Shown one piece after another: positions 55,334 to 63,487 of a DNA stretch of 64,000 nt (positions within the stretch are counted from its first letter, which is position 1; every line of letters starts with the position of its first letter). The DNA lies in assembly GCA_024235715.1 (NCBI GenBank), contig JACKLW010000005.1, positions 992,001 through 1,056,000 on the forward strand, written 5' to 3'. The notes below the pieces were generated by a model. The model was given only the letters and a program-made list of their open reading frames with translations. It searched no databases and was not told where the DNA came from. Source of the stretch: Accumulibacter sp. (lineage in GTDB: Bacteria > Pseudomonadota > Gammaproteobacteria > Burkholderiales > Rhodocyclaceae). Made by a program: the position numbers and the translations under genes.

Positions 55334-55468
55334 ATGAACCCGAAAGCACAAGCACTCACCCTGCTCGTCGTTCCTGCCGCCGGCCAGGCACTACCGATGG
55401 CAGATGCGCACGCGGCAAATCGGCGCACCCCCTGTACGGCGAAACACCCCTGCGCCGAAAAGAAATAG
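55334..55468 (+). CDS. Short Cys-containing leader-type peptide, possible degenerate paralogue
   Basis: The 44-residue frame starts at an ATG behind GAGGAGATCC. It has a signal-like hydrophobic stretch (ALTLLVVPAAGQALPMADAHA) and ends RRTPCTAKHPCAEKK, which echoes the NPCAAK repeats of the next gene but with only two Cys units. It may be an abbreviated or decaying copy of that gene or a separate small secreted peptide. Confidence 0.5.
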   Translation: MNPKAQALTLLVVPAAGQALPMADAHAANRRTPCTAKHPCAEKK

Positions 55469-55517
55469 CGGATTTCCCGCTAGATTGCGTCACCGCAAAC
55501 CACCCAAGGAGACTCCA

Positions 55518-55778
55518 ATGAACTGCAAATCCGTCAAGCTTGCACTCGGCACCGCCGCTCTTGCTCTCGCCGTTCCTTTCGCACACGCGGCAAATCCCTG
55601 CGCCGCCAAGAACCCCTGCGCAGCAAAGAATCCCTGTGCGGCCAAATCGGCACCGGCCAAGGACAAGATGGCCAACCCGTGCGCCGCCAAGGCGGCAAAC
55701 CCATGCGCGGCGAAAAACCCTTGTGCCGCCAAGAACCCCTGTGCGGCGAAGAACCCCTGCGCAGCCAAGAAGATGTAG
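55518..55778 (+). CDS. Secreted NPCAAK-repeat cysteine-rich peptide
   Basis: The 86-residue protein has a good signal peptide (VKLALGTAALALAVPFAHA). The mature part is almost entirely NPCAAK: three repeats, a short SAPAKDKMA linker, one repeat, AA, then four repeats and KKM. Eight regularly spaced cysteines and many lysines suggest metal binding or a modified peptide. The ATG at 55518 follows AAGGAGACTCC. No named family recognised. The next gene is a multihaem cytochrome. Confidence 0.8.
   Translation: MNCKSVKLALGTAALALAVPFAHAANPCAAKNPCAAKNPCAAKSAPAKDKMANPCAAKAANPCAAKNPCAAKNPCAAKNPCAAKKM
55593..55769 (+). repeat. 18-bp tandem coding repeats (eight NPCAAK units)
   Basis: Eight copies of an 18-bp unit encoding Asn-Pro-Cys-Ala-Ala-Lys lie here: three in tandem, one isolated, then four in tandem after a two-codon AA spacer. 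Codons vary (for example AATCCCTGC, AACCCCTGT), so the amino-acid unit appears more conserved than the DNA, hinting at selection on the peptide. Confidence 0.85.
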
Positions 55779-55791
55779 GTTTCTGCTGAGC

Positions 55792-57093
55792 ATGTCTGCC
55801 TCATCGCTGAAGACGGGAAGGGTGCTGCTGGCTCTTCCCGTTTTCTTTTTCGCGCTTGCTGCCTGCGGCCGAAATCAGGCGGCAGCACCTCCTGCAGCTG
55901 CCGAACCAGCTGGCGTGCCGGCCTCGCGTGACACGAGCGCAGCATTTCTCGACGCGCACTGGGCGCGTCCGTTGGCCGCACAGGGCCAGGCGCCAAAGAG
56001 TTTCGGTCCGCTGGAGGCATCGCTGATGCCCGCCGATTGCGGCAGTTGTCATGTCGAACAATACCGTGACTGGCAGACCAGCCTGCACGCAAAGGCCATG
56101 GGACCCGGTCTGATGGGCCAGCTGGTCGGGATGGACCCGGCGGCGCGCGACGAGCATCAGGCCTGCATTCGCTGCCACGCCCCGCTGGCCGAACAGGCCG
56201 ATGCGCTGGCCGACGCACTCGGAACGGCGGAAGGCGCGACGTCCGACGGCTCGACAGTGGCATCACCACCAGTCGCGTCCTTGCATCGACAGGGGGTCGT
56301 CTGCGCCGCCTGCCATGTTCGCGCGCACCAGCGGGCGGGTCCGCCGAGACGCGATGGCAGCACGCCCGACGCAGCACAGAATTCGACTCTGCCGCACGCC
56401 GGCTTCGTCGCCAGCGGCGCGTTCGAGGATTCGCGCTTCTGCTCGGCCTGCCATCAGTTCCAACAGGACGAATATTCGCTGAACGACAAACTCCTGGAAA
56501 ACACCTACCGGGAATGGAGAGCTTCACGCCATGCCCGCGAGGGCCGGACCTGCCAGAGCTGCCACATGCCCGCACGCCGGCATCTGTGGCGCGGAATCCA
56601 CGATCCCGAAATGCTGCGCAGCGGCGTCGCATTCTCGGTGCAAGGTGGCGAATGGATCGCGACAGGCATCCGTGCGGCGTTGACCGTACGCAACAGCGGC
56701 GTCGGTCATTATCTGCCGACTTATGTCACACCACGGCTGATCGCCGAGATCGAGCAAGTCGACATCGACGGTCGGAGCCTGCCGGGAAGCCGTGTGGCGC
56801 ACATCATTCAACGCCAGTTGCCACTCGATCTCGGGCACGAGATCGCCGACACGCGCTTGCCACCGGACGGCGAGGTGCGCCTTCTCTATGAGCGCCCCGC
56901 GCATCCGGCTGCGGTGTCCCTCGCCTACCGCCTGCGCGTCGAACCCGACGAGTTCTACGCCCGTTTCTACCGCGCACTGCTTGCCGACGGTGAGCAAGGC
57001 AGGGGCCGGAAGCAGCTGCGCGCGGCGCTCAAGAAAGCCGAGTCTTCCGCATTCGTGGCCTTCCAGGAACAGCGAAAGCTGCCCGCACGATGA
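55792..57093 (+). CDS. Five-haem c-type cytochrome lipoprotein
   Basis: The 433-residue protein has a lipobox LAAC (Cys25), then five CxxCH haem-binding motifs: CGSCH (83-87), CIRCH (125-129), CAACH (171-175), CSACH (217-221) and CQSCH (254-258). The stretch EWRASRHAREGRTCQSCHMP resembles the cytochrome c554/multihaem family. The C-terminal 170 residues lack haem motifs and look beta-rich. It probably carries electrons at the periplasmic face. It starts 13 bp after the Cys-repeat gene, so they are co-transcribed. Confidence 0.85.
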   Translation: MSASSLKTGRVLLALPVFFFALAACGRNQAAAPPAAAEPAGVPASRDTSAAFLDAHWARPLAAQGQAPKSFGPLEASLMPADCGSCHVEQYRDWQTSLHAKAMGPGLMGQLVGMDPAARDEHQACIRCHAPLAEQADALADALGTAEGATSDGSTVASPPVASLHRQGVVCAACHVRAHQRAGPPRRDGSTPDAAQNSTLPHAGFVASGAFEDSRFCSACHQFQQDEYSLNDKLLENTYREWRASRHAREGRTCQSCHMPARRHLWRGIHDPEMLRSGVAFSVQGGEWIATGIRAALTVRNSGVGHYLPTYVTPRLIAEIEQVDIDGRSLPGSRVAHIIQRQLPLDLGHEIADTRLPPDGEVRLLYERPAHPAAVSLAYRLRVEPDEFYARFYRALLADGEQGRGRKQLRAALKKAESSAFVAFQEQRKLPAR

Positions 57094-57190
57094 GCGAGGG
57101 CATCGGCAACTGCAGTCGCGGCGTGCCACGGCACTGCCTCCGGTAACCGGCTCGGGGGACATCCCGAGCCACCATCCAAAAGGAAACCCC

Positions 57191-57661
57191 ATGAAGAGCA
57201 CCATAAAATCCATTGCTTTCTCCCTGCTTGCGATGCCATTCTTCGGCGCAACGGTTCACGCAGCGGACAGCGAAACAGCGACCGTCATCGAGCTTACCCA
57301 GGTGCCCTGCCAATTCCTGGAAAGCGAGCAGGGCGTCAACCACGGCTATCGAAGCACGAACATCAAGGACTGCGAAGCGATCAACGCGAAGTCCGGCGCG
57401 AGCCGCGTGAGCAAGGCGAAAGCGCTGCAACTCAAGGCAGGCAGGTACATCTTTCGTGTCACCAACAAGGATGTTCCCTACGAACTCGGTTTCTGGTTGC
57501 GTGGTGATGGCATCGCCGGACGGCTTACCCTGCCCAGCGTCTCCGGCGGCGGCCTGCTGACAGGCAAGACGCAGGACTACGCCATCGACCTCAAGCCCGG
57601 TGACTACGTCTATTCCTGCCCCTTGAACACCACGCCGGACTACAAGCTGGTGGTCAACTGA
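57191..57661 (+). CDS. Cupredoxin-like periplasmic protein
   Basis: The 156-residue protein has a signal peptide (about residues 1-25, ending in VHA). A domain follows with VPCQFLESEQGVNHGY, NIKDCEAIN, KAGRYIFRVTNKDVPYELGF and PGDYVYSCPLNTTPDYKLVV, which matches the cupredoxin-type fold. The usual type 1 copper ligand His/Met pattern is not clear, so copper binding is uncertain. It lies 97 bp after the cytochrome gene and before a YeeE/YedE permease. Confidence 0.75.
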   Translation: MKSTIKSIAFSLLAMPFFGATVHAADSETATVIELTQVPCQFLESEQGVNHGYRSTNIKDCEAINAKSGASRVSKAKALQLKAGRYIFRVTNKDVPYELGFWLRGDGIAGRLTLPSVSGGGLLTGKTQDYAIDLKPGDYVYSCPLNTTPDYKLVVN

Positions 57662-57711
57662 GGCCTGGGCTCGGCCTCGCCGCTGCGCTGACGGCGGCAA
57701 CCACGGTCGCC

Positions 57712-58791
57712 TTGACCGCCTGCCTGGCACTTGCCGATGGTCGCCGGGCGGCGTTGCTGATCGTCGGCCTGTTGCTCGGCGTAACGCTCTACCATTGCAG
57801 CTTCGGCTTCAGTGCCGCCTACCGGCGGTTGATCCTCCGCGGCGAGGTTCGGGCGATCCGCGCACAACTGCTGATGCTCGCCGTGGCCACCCTGGCCTTT
57901 GCGCCGCTGCTGGCCCAGGGCGAATTCCTCGGGCGCCCGCTTTCCGGTGCGCTTGCGCCCTTCGGCGTGTCGATGTTCTTCGGCGCTTTTCTGTTCGGCA
58001 TCGGCATGCAGCTCGGCGGTGGCTGCGGCTCGGGAACCCTTTATGCCGCGGGTGGCGGTTCGCCGCGCATGCTGGTCGTTCTGCTTGCCTTCTGCGCGGG
58101 TGGTTTCTGGGCCAGTCTCGATCTCGGCGCGTGGCAGTCGCTGCCCGAATGGGCACCGGTGGTGCTCGGCGAACGCTTCGGCTGGGGACCGGCGGCAGGC
58201 GCGCAGGCACTGCTACTGATGGCTGTCGCATGGCGTCTGCGCCGCTTCGACCAGGCGCCGCGAGCGCAGAGTTTCCACTGGTGTCGCGGCCCCTGGCCGC
58301 TGCTGGCGGGCATCCTCTTGCTGCCGCTGTTCAATCTGGCGACCCTGCTGCTCGCCGGCCATCCCTGGACGATTACCTGGGCATTCACCCTGTGGGGTGC
58401 CAAGGCGGCGCAGACCCTTGGCTGGCATCCGGCCGCCGAGTCCTTCTGGAGCGCGCCGTTTCAACGAAGCGCGCTGGAGAGCAGCCTCCTGACCGATGTT
58501 ACCTCGATCATGAACTTCGGGCTGCTGCTCGGCGCGGCGGGCGCCGCCATGCTTGCGGGCCGCTTCGCGCCGGTCTGGCGAATCAAGGCCCGTTCGCTGG
58601 GCGCCGCGGTTCTCGGGGGGCTGGCCATGGGCTACGGCGCGCGTCTGGCGTATGGCTGCAATATCGGCGCCTTCTTTTCCGGCGTCGCGTCGACCAGCTT
58701 GCACGGCTGGATCTGGATAGTCGCAGCGTTGATGGGGTCGTTCATCGGCGTGCGCTTGCGTCCGCTTTTCGGCCTGGCGAACGAATCCTGA
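57712..58791 (+). CDS. YeeE/YedE (TsuA-type) sulfur-compound permease
   Basis: The protein of about 359 residues has many membrane helices and the family's conserved cysteine motifs: CSFGFSAAYRRL, GGGCGSGTLYAAGGGS and YGCNIGAFFSGVAS, which in TsuA line the thiosulfate path. A TTG at 57712 is taken as the start. No ATG/GTG/TTG lies further upstream in frame, but a CTG at 57658 would supply an extra first helix, so the start is uncertain. It likely takes up thiosulfate or a similar sulfur species. Confidence 0.82.
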   Translation: MTACLALADGRRAALLIVGLLLGVTLYHCSFGFSAAYRRLILRGEVRAIRAQLLMLAVATLAFAPLLAQGEFLGRPLSGALAPFGVSMFFGAFLFGIGMQLGGGCGSGTLYAAGGGSPRMLVVLLAFCAGGFWASLDLGAWQSLPEWAPVVLGERFGWGPAAGAQALLLMAVAWRLRRFDQAPRAQSFHWCRGPWPLLAGILLLPLFNLATLLLAGHPWTITWAFTLWGAKAAQTLGWHPAAESFWSAPFQRSALESSLLTDVTSIMNFGLLLGAAGAAMLAGRFAPVWRIKARSLGAAVLGGLAMGYGARLAYGCNIGAFFSGVASTSLHGWIWIVAALMGSFIGVRLRPLFGLANES

Positions 58792-58954
58792 AGCGGAGAT
58801 CGTTGTCTAGGGCAGGCGAGGCCCGGGCCGCACGGGTCGGCATGCGCGCGCCGACCGGCGCTGCTTTCACTCCCTTGCCCGAGCAGCCGGGTCCGCGGGG
58901 CGCTCGCCGCAGTCTCGGCGCGAAAGCGGCGTCCCGGGCGAACTTTCCTTGTTC

Positions 58955-58981
58955 TTAGCACTCTCAGAGCGGGAGTGCTAA
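58955..58981 (+). promoter_or_regulatory. Perfect CIRCE element upstream of rpoH
   Basis: The sequence TTAGCACTC-N9-GAGTGCTAA is an exact match to the CIRCE inverted repeat bound by the heat-shock repressor HrcA. It ends 44 bp before the rpoH ATG, so HrcA would repress rpoH in the absence of heat stress. No hrcA gene is in the window. Confidence 0.93.
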
Positions 58982-59025
58982 AATGTTGGCAATAGAGAGT
59001 AATCAGCAAGGAGGAATTGATCCAA

Positions 59026-59886
59026 ATGACGCAAGCCATGGCTTTACCAACGATCTCCGCTGTCGGCAGCATCGACACGTACATCCAGGCGGCCAGACAA
59101 ATTCCGCTGCTGACCGAAGAGCAGGAGTTCGGTCTGGCGACCCGTTTTCGTGAGGAAAACGATCTCGACGCTGCCCGGCAGCTGGTTCTTTCGCACCTTC
59201 GCCTGGTGATTTCCATTTCGCGTGGCTATCTGGGCTACGGTCTGCCGCACGCCGACCTGATCCAGGAGGGCAATATCGGGTTGATGAAGGCGGTCAAGCG
59301 CTTCGATCCGACGCGCGGTGTCCGGCTGGTTTCCTTTGCCCTGCACTGGATCAAGGCCGAAATTCATGAGTACGTTCTGAAGAACTGGCGGATGGTGAAA
59401 CTGGCCACCACCAAGGCGCAACGCAAGCTGTTCTTCAACCTGCGCAGCATGAAGGCGAACCGCGATGCGCTCGGTCCGGTCCAGGTTGCCGACATTGCCC
59501 AGCGCCTGAATGTCAGAGCCGACGAGGTCGTCGAGATGGATACGCGCCTGTCGGGTCATGACACGGCGTTCGACGCACAGGGCGACGATGATGAGGCCTT
59601 TGTCCCCGCTGCATATCTGGCGGACAACTCCAGCGAACCTGTACATGTGCTCGAGGGCCGGGCGCGCGAGCAGCTGCACAGCGACGGCCTGCAGAGCGCC
59701 TTGGGCAGTCTCGACCCGCGCAGCCGGCGCATCGTCGAAGCACGCTGGCTGACCGAAGAGAACCCGGCGACCTTGCATGATCTCGCTGGCGAGTTCTCGG
59801 TTTCCGCCGAGCGAATCCGCCAGATTGAAGTGAAGGCGATGCAGAAGATGCGCGCGAATCTGGCGCCGCTGGTGGCCAATACCTGA
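59026..59886 (+). CDS. rpoH: RNA polymerase sigma-32 factor
   Basis: RpoH directs transcription of heat-shock genes. The 286-residue sigma factor has region 2.4-type HLRLVISISRGYLGYGLPHADLIQEGNIGLMKAVKRFD spread over residues 60-98, the RpoH box QRKLFFNLRSMK, and a region 4 helix-turn-helix in FSVSAERIRQIEVKAMQKM. The ATG at 59026 sits 11 nt after GGAGG; the nearer TTG at 59017 would be too close. It is controlled by a perfect CIRCE repeat upstream. Confidence 0.97.
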   Translation: MTQAMALPTISAVGSIDTYIQAARQIPLLTEEQEFGLATRFREENDLDAARQLVLSHLRLVISISRGYLGYGLPHADLIQEGNIGLMKAVKRFDPTRGVRLVSFALHWIKAEIHEYVLKNWRMVKLATTKAQRKLFFNLRSMKANRDALGPVQVADIAQRLNVRADEVVEMDTRLSGHDTAFDAQGDDDEAFVPAAYLADNSSEPVHVLEGRAREQLHSDGLQSALGSLDPRSRRIVEARWLTEENPATLHDLAGEFSVSAERIRQIEVKAMQKMRANLAPLVANT

Positions 59887-59912
59887 CCCGAGGGTTGCCG
59901 CTGCTGCGTTTG

Positions 59913-59936
59913 AAGGCCGGCCTTGCCGGCCTTTTT
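59913..59936 (+). terminator. Intrinsic terminator after rpoH
   Basis: A perfect 9-bp stem (AAGGCCGGC-CTT-GCCGGCCTT) with a 3-nt loop is followed by further T residues, 26 bp after the rpoH stop. It is a classical rho-independent terminator for rpoH. Confidence 0.85.
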
Positions 59937-59995
59937 CGCGGGCGGCCTGGTGCTTGGGCACTGGTCCCGGCAGGCAGGCGTCGCTATCGGCGCGA

Positions 59996-60613
59996 TCAGA
60001 ACCTGATCAGTTTTCCGAGTTCGCGGATGAAGCCCTTGGGGTCGGCATCGCCAGGATAGCGGAAGACGACAAATCCGCGTCGGTCGACCAGATTGATATA
60101 GCGGCCGTCCCTTCCCCCGAGAAGCTGCAGCAGTTTGCCATCGCTGGCCTTGACGACGACCAGATCGGGGTGTGCCGCCAACAGATCCGCCGGCGGCGCC
60201 GTCGCGTCGGTAATCAGCCACAGGCGATCCAGGCGCACCATGTTGCGTCCCTGGGCAGTGCGCGCCTGCCGGGTCAGGTAGAGCGTATGGCGGCACCTTG
60301 CGTCGCAATCACCCGGCGACGCGAAAATCGCCAGCCACTTGCCGCTGACTTCGGGATGTTCCACCGCTGTGCCGTCCCAGCGCGTCAGCATGGCAAATGG
60401 CAGCGGCACCGGCTCGAGCGGTTGACCGACCATCTCCGCGACCTCGGGCGGAGCGACAAAGCGGAAATACAAGGCGGCGAGAAGTGGCAGCACGCAAACC
60501 GCTACAACCGCCAGCAGCGTCAGCCTGGCTTTCAGCTGTGCGGAATGCGCGCCGATGGCTGTCGGCGCGGGTGTGTCGTCGAGCGCTTCGAGCGTCTGTT
60601 TGTCTGTATTCAT
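59996..60613 (-). CDS. SCO-like thioredoxin-fold protein, cytochrome oxidase assembly
   Basis: The 205-residue protein has one membrane helix (about residues 34-54) and a periplasmic thioredoxin-like domain containing SGKWLAIFASPGDCDARC (a CxxxC pair as in SCO copper chaperones) and WLITDATAPPADLLAA. It may deliver copper or reduce thiols for the oxidase. Its ATG overlaps the surf1 stop (ATGA), and it stands in the oxidase assembly block. No stronger family assignment is possible by eye. Confidence 0.78.
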   Translation of the reverse strand: MNTDKQTLEALDDTPAPTAIGAHSAQLKARLTLLAVVAVCVLPLLAALYFRFVAPPEVAEMVGQPLEPVPLPFAMLTRWDGTAVEHPEVSGKWLAIFASPGDCDARCRHTLYLTRQARTAQGRNMVRLDRLWLITDATAPPADLLAAHPDLVVVKASDGKLLQLLGGRDGRYINLVDRRGFVVFRYPGDADPKGFIRELGKLIRF

Positions 60614-61308
60614 TTCTTTTGCCATGCAAGGAAGCCATACGCCGCCGCAATGAGTGCGAAAACCAGCCACATCGCCGCGTAGCCGTAGTGTTTTGTCCCG
60701 GGGTTGTCAGGACTGCCCCAGTCACGCGTCAGGCCGTCACTGTCCGGGCCGGTCTGCAGGAGGATTACCGGCAGCGCGTCGAGACCGCTCAAGCGGCGGT
60801 AATCCGCTTCGCGTAGGTGCTGCCAGATAGCCCCTTCCGGCTGCGTTTCCTGCAGCTCGAATATGCGCGTTTCGAAGCCGCGGGTGACGCCGCTGACTTC
60901 AATCTCGCCCGCCGTCGTGCGGATCGATGGAACATCCGAACGCAGACGCGGTGCCGGTATCCAGCCGCGATTGACCAGCACCACAGCTTCGCTGCCGGCC
61001 AGTTGCAGCGGCGTCAGGACATGATAGCCGGGCCGGCTGCGATTGATCTTGTTGTCGAGAAACAGCGTCCTGTCGGCGAGCCAGTGACCGCGCGCCGTCG
61101 CCGCGCGGTCGACCAGATCCGCTCGCTGGCGCTGCTGCGGCGACAAGGCGATCGGCGTCGAAACGAGTGCCGCCTGCTCGCGTTCGAAGCGCTCGCCACG
61201 GGTCTCGGCGCGCCACAACTGGAAGCGCGCCATGGCCAGGCAAGCGACGACCAGCACGAGGAACAACAACAGGCGCGAGTAGCCTCGCTTGAAAGAAGAG
61301 ATCGACAT
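60610..61308 (-). CDS. SURF1 family cytochrome oxidase assembly protein
   Basis: The 232-residue membrane protein has N- and C-terminal helices (about residues 12-30 and 208-228) and the SURF1 periplasmic core: GHWLADRTLFLDNKINRSRP, GYHVLTPLQL, VVLVNRGWIPAPR and the KHYGYAAMWLVFAL end. SURF1 helps insert haem a into subunit I. It is divergent from a small DUF2909 gene and followed by the SCO-like gene. Confidence 0.92.
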   Translation of the reverse strand: MSISSFKRGYSRLLLFLVLVVACLAMARFQLWRAETRGERFEREQAALVSTPIALSPQQRQRADLVDRAATARGHWLADRTLFLDNKINRSRPGYHVLTPLQLAGSEAVVLVNRGWIPAPRLRSDVPSIRTTAGEIEVSGVTRGFETRIFELQETQPEGAIWQHLREADYRRLSGLDALPVILLQTGPDSDGLTRDWGSPDNPGTKHYGYAAMWLVFALIAAAYGFLAWQKK

Positions 61309-61390
61309 CGGCGGAACGGAGGTGAGCCCGGTTTGGCATCCTATACAGCCCGCGAGTCGGGTAGACTGCGAGTTTTATGGAGGAACATCA

Positions 61391-61588
61391 ATGCGCATCA
61401 TCGCCGTACTGATGCTGATCGGCATCATCGCCAGCCTCGGCAGCGCGCTGGTGTTCATCTATCGCGACCAGGGACAGGGGAAGACGCGCGCGGTCAAGGC
61501 ACTCTCGCTGCGCGTGGCTCTTTCCTTCCTCCTGTTTGCGTTCTTGATCGCCTCGCAGCGACTGGGCTGGATTACCGACCGATTCTGA
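61391..61588 (+). CDS. DUF2909 twin-transmembrane protein
   Basis: The 65-residue protein has two membrane helices (residues 3-24 and 40-58) joined by a basic loop (RDQGQGKTRAVKALSLRV). DUF2909 members regularly lie among cytochrome oxidase assembly genes. It follows AGGAACATCA and lies between surf1 and ctaE, opposite in strand to both. Role unknown. Confidence 0.85.
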   Translation: MRIIAVLMLIGIIASLGSALVFIYRDQGQGKTRAVKALSLRVALSFLLFAFLIASQRLGWITDRF

Positions 61589-61642
61589 TGCAGTCTCGCC
61601 GGCTTGGGCGCGGCGCACACGATGTGCGCCGCGGCGCACGTT

Positions 61643-62497
61643 CTACAGCCAGTAGATGACGATGAACAGACCGAGCCAGACGACGTCCACAAAGTGCCAG
61701 TACCAGGCGACGCCCTCGAAAGCGAAGTGCCGCTCGGCGGTGAAGTGCCCCTTCAGGACGCGGACCAGGATCACCGTCAACATCGTCACCCCGAGGGTCA
61801 CGTGAAAGCCGTGGAATCCGGTCAGCATGAAGAAGGTTGATCCGTACACGCCGGTGGTCAGCTTGAGATTCATGTGCTCGTAGGCTTCACCGTACTCGAA
61901 CACCTGCAAGCAAAGAAAGAGCACACCGAGCGCGATGGTCAGCGCCAGACCGATGATCAGCTGCGAGCGCTTCTCGGCTACCAGACCCCAGTGCGCCCAG
62001 GTCAGGGTGGCACCGGAACTCAGCAGCAACAGGGTATTGATGGCCGGGACGCCCCAGGCATGCATCTTCGAGAAGGGATCGCTCGCTCCCGGGCCGGCGC
62101 TTGGCCAGGAGTCCTGGAAGCCTTCCCACAGTGCGGCCTGCGCGGGACTTGCTAGGTCGGGGATGGCCAGCACCCGGATATAGAAAAGGGCGCCAAAGAA
62201 AGCGACAAAGAACATCACCTCGGAGAAGATGAACCAGCCCATCGCCCAACGGAACGAGCGATCGACCTGCATGTTGTAGCGCTGGCCCTCCGATTCCCCG
62301 ATGACCCGGCCAAACCAGCCAAAGAGCATGGTCGCCAGAACGGCAAAGCCGGCGATCAGCACGAAGCCGCCATTGGCGATCGAATTCATCATCAGCACGG
62401 CACCACTTGCCAGAAGAAGCAAGGCACACGAACCCACCAGCGGCCAGTGCGACGGCTGGGGAACAAAGTAGCGGCTTGCGGATGCGGGGTGACTCAT
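61643..62497 (-). CDS. ctaE: Cytochrome c oxidase subunit III
   Basis: The 284-residue protein has seven membrane helices in the COX3 fold: SHWPLVGSCALLLLASGAVL, WFIFSEVMFFVAFFGALFYI with the conserved Glu in the second helix, LLLSSGATLTWAHWGLV, FFMLTGFHGFHVTLG with a His pair, and the C-terminal GVAWYWHFVDVVWLGLFIVIYWL split over its last helix. It belongs to an aa3-type terminal oxidase. It starts 59 bp after DUF2970. Confidence 0.95.
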   Translation of the reverse strand: MSHPASASRYFVPQPSHWPLVGSCALLLLASGAVLMMNSIANGGFVLIAGFAVLATMLFGWFGRVIGESEGQRYNMQVDRSFRWAMGWFIFSEVMFFVAFFGALFYIRVLAIPDLASPAQAALWEGFQDSWPSAGPGASDPFSKMHAWGVPAINTLLLLSSGATLTWAHWGLVAEKRSQLIIGLALTIALGVLFLCLQVFEYGEAYEHMNLKLTTGVYGSTFFMLTGFHGFHVTLGVTMLTVILVRVLKGHFTAERHFAFEGVAWYWHFVDVVWLGLFIVIYWL

Positions 62498-62556
62498 TTT
62501 GATTTCCTCCAGATCATATTGTCGTTATTGCCCTGTTTTCTTTCCTGACGCGTCGA

Positions 62557-62772
62557 TCACCGACCACTCATGTGGATTGCCACGCTTACCAGCACCAGCA
62601 CAAAGATCAGCATGAAAACCAGCGCCGTGATCAGGATCCGCAGCGGCGACAACGGTTCTGCATCGTGCTCATGCGGCCTGTGCCCGCGCACCCCCAACAG
62701 TGCCCAGGCAACCGTGCGCAGGGTGCTGAAGCGCCCCCTTTTCAATGTTGTCCGTGTCTCTGGTACCGACAT
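62557..62772 (-). CDS. DUF2970 family small membrane protein
   Basis: The 71-residue protein has one predicted membrane helix near the C-terminus (LRILITALVFMLIFVLVLVS) and an N-terminal WALLGVRGHR stretch typical of DUF2970. The family lies between ctaG and ctaE in betaproteobacterial oxidase operons. It starts 5 bp after the ctaG stop. Function unknown. Confidence 0.85.
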   Translation of the reverse strand: MSVPETRTTLKRGRFSTLRTVAWALLGVRGHRPHEHDAEPLSPLRILITALVFMLIFVLVLVSVAIHMSGR

Positions 62773-62777
62773 CGCGC

Positions 62778-63341
62778 TCACTTCCCACCTTCCACCGACG
62801 ACTTGGCGCTGCCTCCCGGCACCTCGAAGAACGTATACGAGAGAGTGACCGTATTGACCTCTTCGGGCAGCCTGGTATCCAGGAAAAATACCACTGGCAT
62901 CTCGCGTACCTCGTGCGCTGCAAAGGTCTGCTGCTTGAAGCAAAAACAATCCAGTTTCTTTACATACCCGCCCGCGTACTGCGGGCCGTAGCTCGGTATC
63001 GCCTGGCCAATCACCGTCCGGTCGAGGGTATTCTCGACCCGATACACCGCCGTCACGATATCCCCGGTCCTGGCAGCCAGAGTGGTCATCTTGGGACGGA
63101 AAAGCAAGGTCCCCTCCTGGCTGTTGGCGTCGAACTGCAGCGTTACCGGACGACCTGGAATCGCCGACGAAGCGCTCACCTGCTCCGCGCGGTCGATATC
63201 GTAGAGCCCGCTCCAGTCGCAGAAAGCCCGGTACAGGCGGGGTTGTACGGAGAGAAAGAGCAGGCTGCCAACGACCACGGACAGCAAGATCAGCACGATG
63301 CGTCGATTGCCGGCCGCCCGCGACCGCGGCGAACGCGTCAT
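62778..63341 (-). CDS. ctaG: Cytochrome oxidase copper-B assembly protein CtaG
   Basis: CtaG (Cox11-type) delivers copper to the CuB site of subunit I. The 187-residue protein has one N-terminal membrane helix (about residues 15-33) and the copper-binding KKLDCFCFKQQTFAAHEVRE motif (CFC), then MPVVFFLD. The ATG at 63341 is proposed; a GTG at 63374 overlapping the stop of the small upstream gene is an alternative that would add 11 residues. Confidence 0.9.
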   Translation of the reverse strand: MTRSPRSRAAGNRRIVLILLSVVVGSLLFLSVQPRLYRAFCDWSGLYDIDRAEQVSASSAIPGRPVTLQFDANSQEGTLLFRPKMTTLAARTGDIVTAVYRVENTLDRTVIGQAIPSYGPQYAGGYVKKLDCFCFKQQTFAAHEVREMPVVFFLDTRLPEEVNTVTLSYTFFEVPGGSAKSSVEGGK

Positions 63342-63370
63342 CGCAGTTGCGGGTGGGCTGAGCACCGGAT

Positions 63371-63487
63371 TCACGCGTCGCCCAGCCACTGCCGAACGAT
63401 GTAGCTCAGAAACACGGCAGCGGCGAACAGCGCAAGCCCGATCGCGATGCGACGGTTGCCCTGATCACGCGACGGGTCTCGCGTCAT
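63371..63487 (-). CDS. Cytochrome oxidase small assembly protein, 38 residues
   Basis: A 38-codon gene starts at ATG 63487, overlapping the ctaD stop by ATGA, and ends at TGA 63371. It encodes a short basic N-terminus ([16 protein letters not shown]) and one membrane helix ([19 protein letters not shown]). Tiny single-helix proteins of this type are regularly found between ctaD and ctaG in betaproteobacteria. It is too short to be picked up by most gene callers. Confidence 0.85.
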   Translation of the reverse strand: MTRDPSRDQGNRRIAIGLALFAAAVFLSYIVRQWLGDA

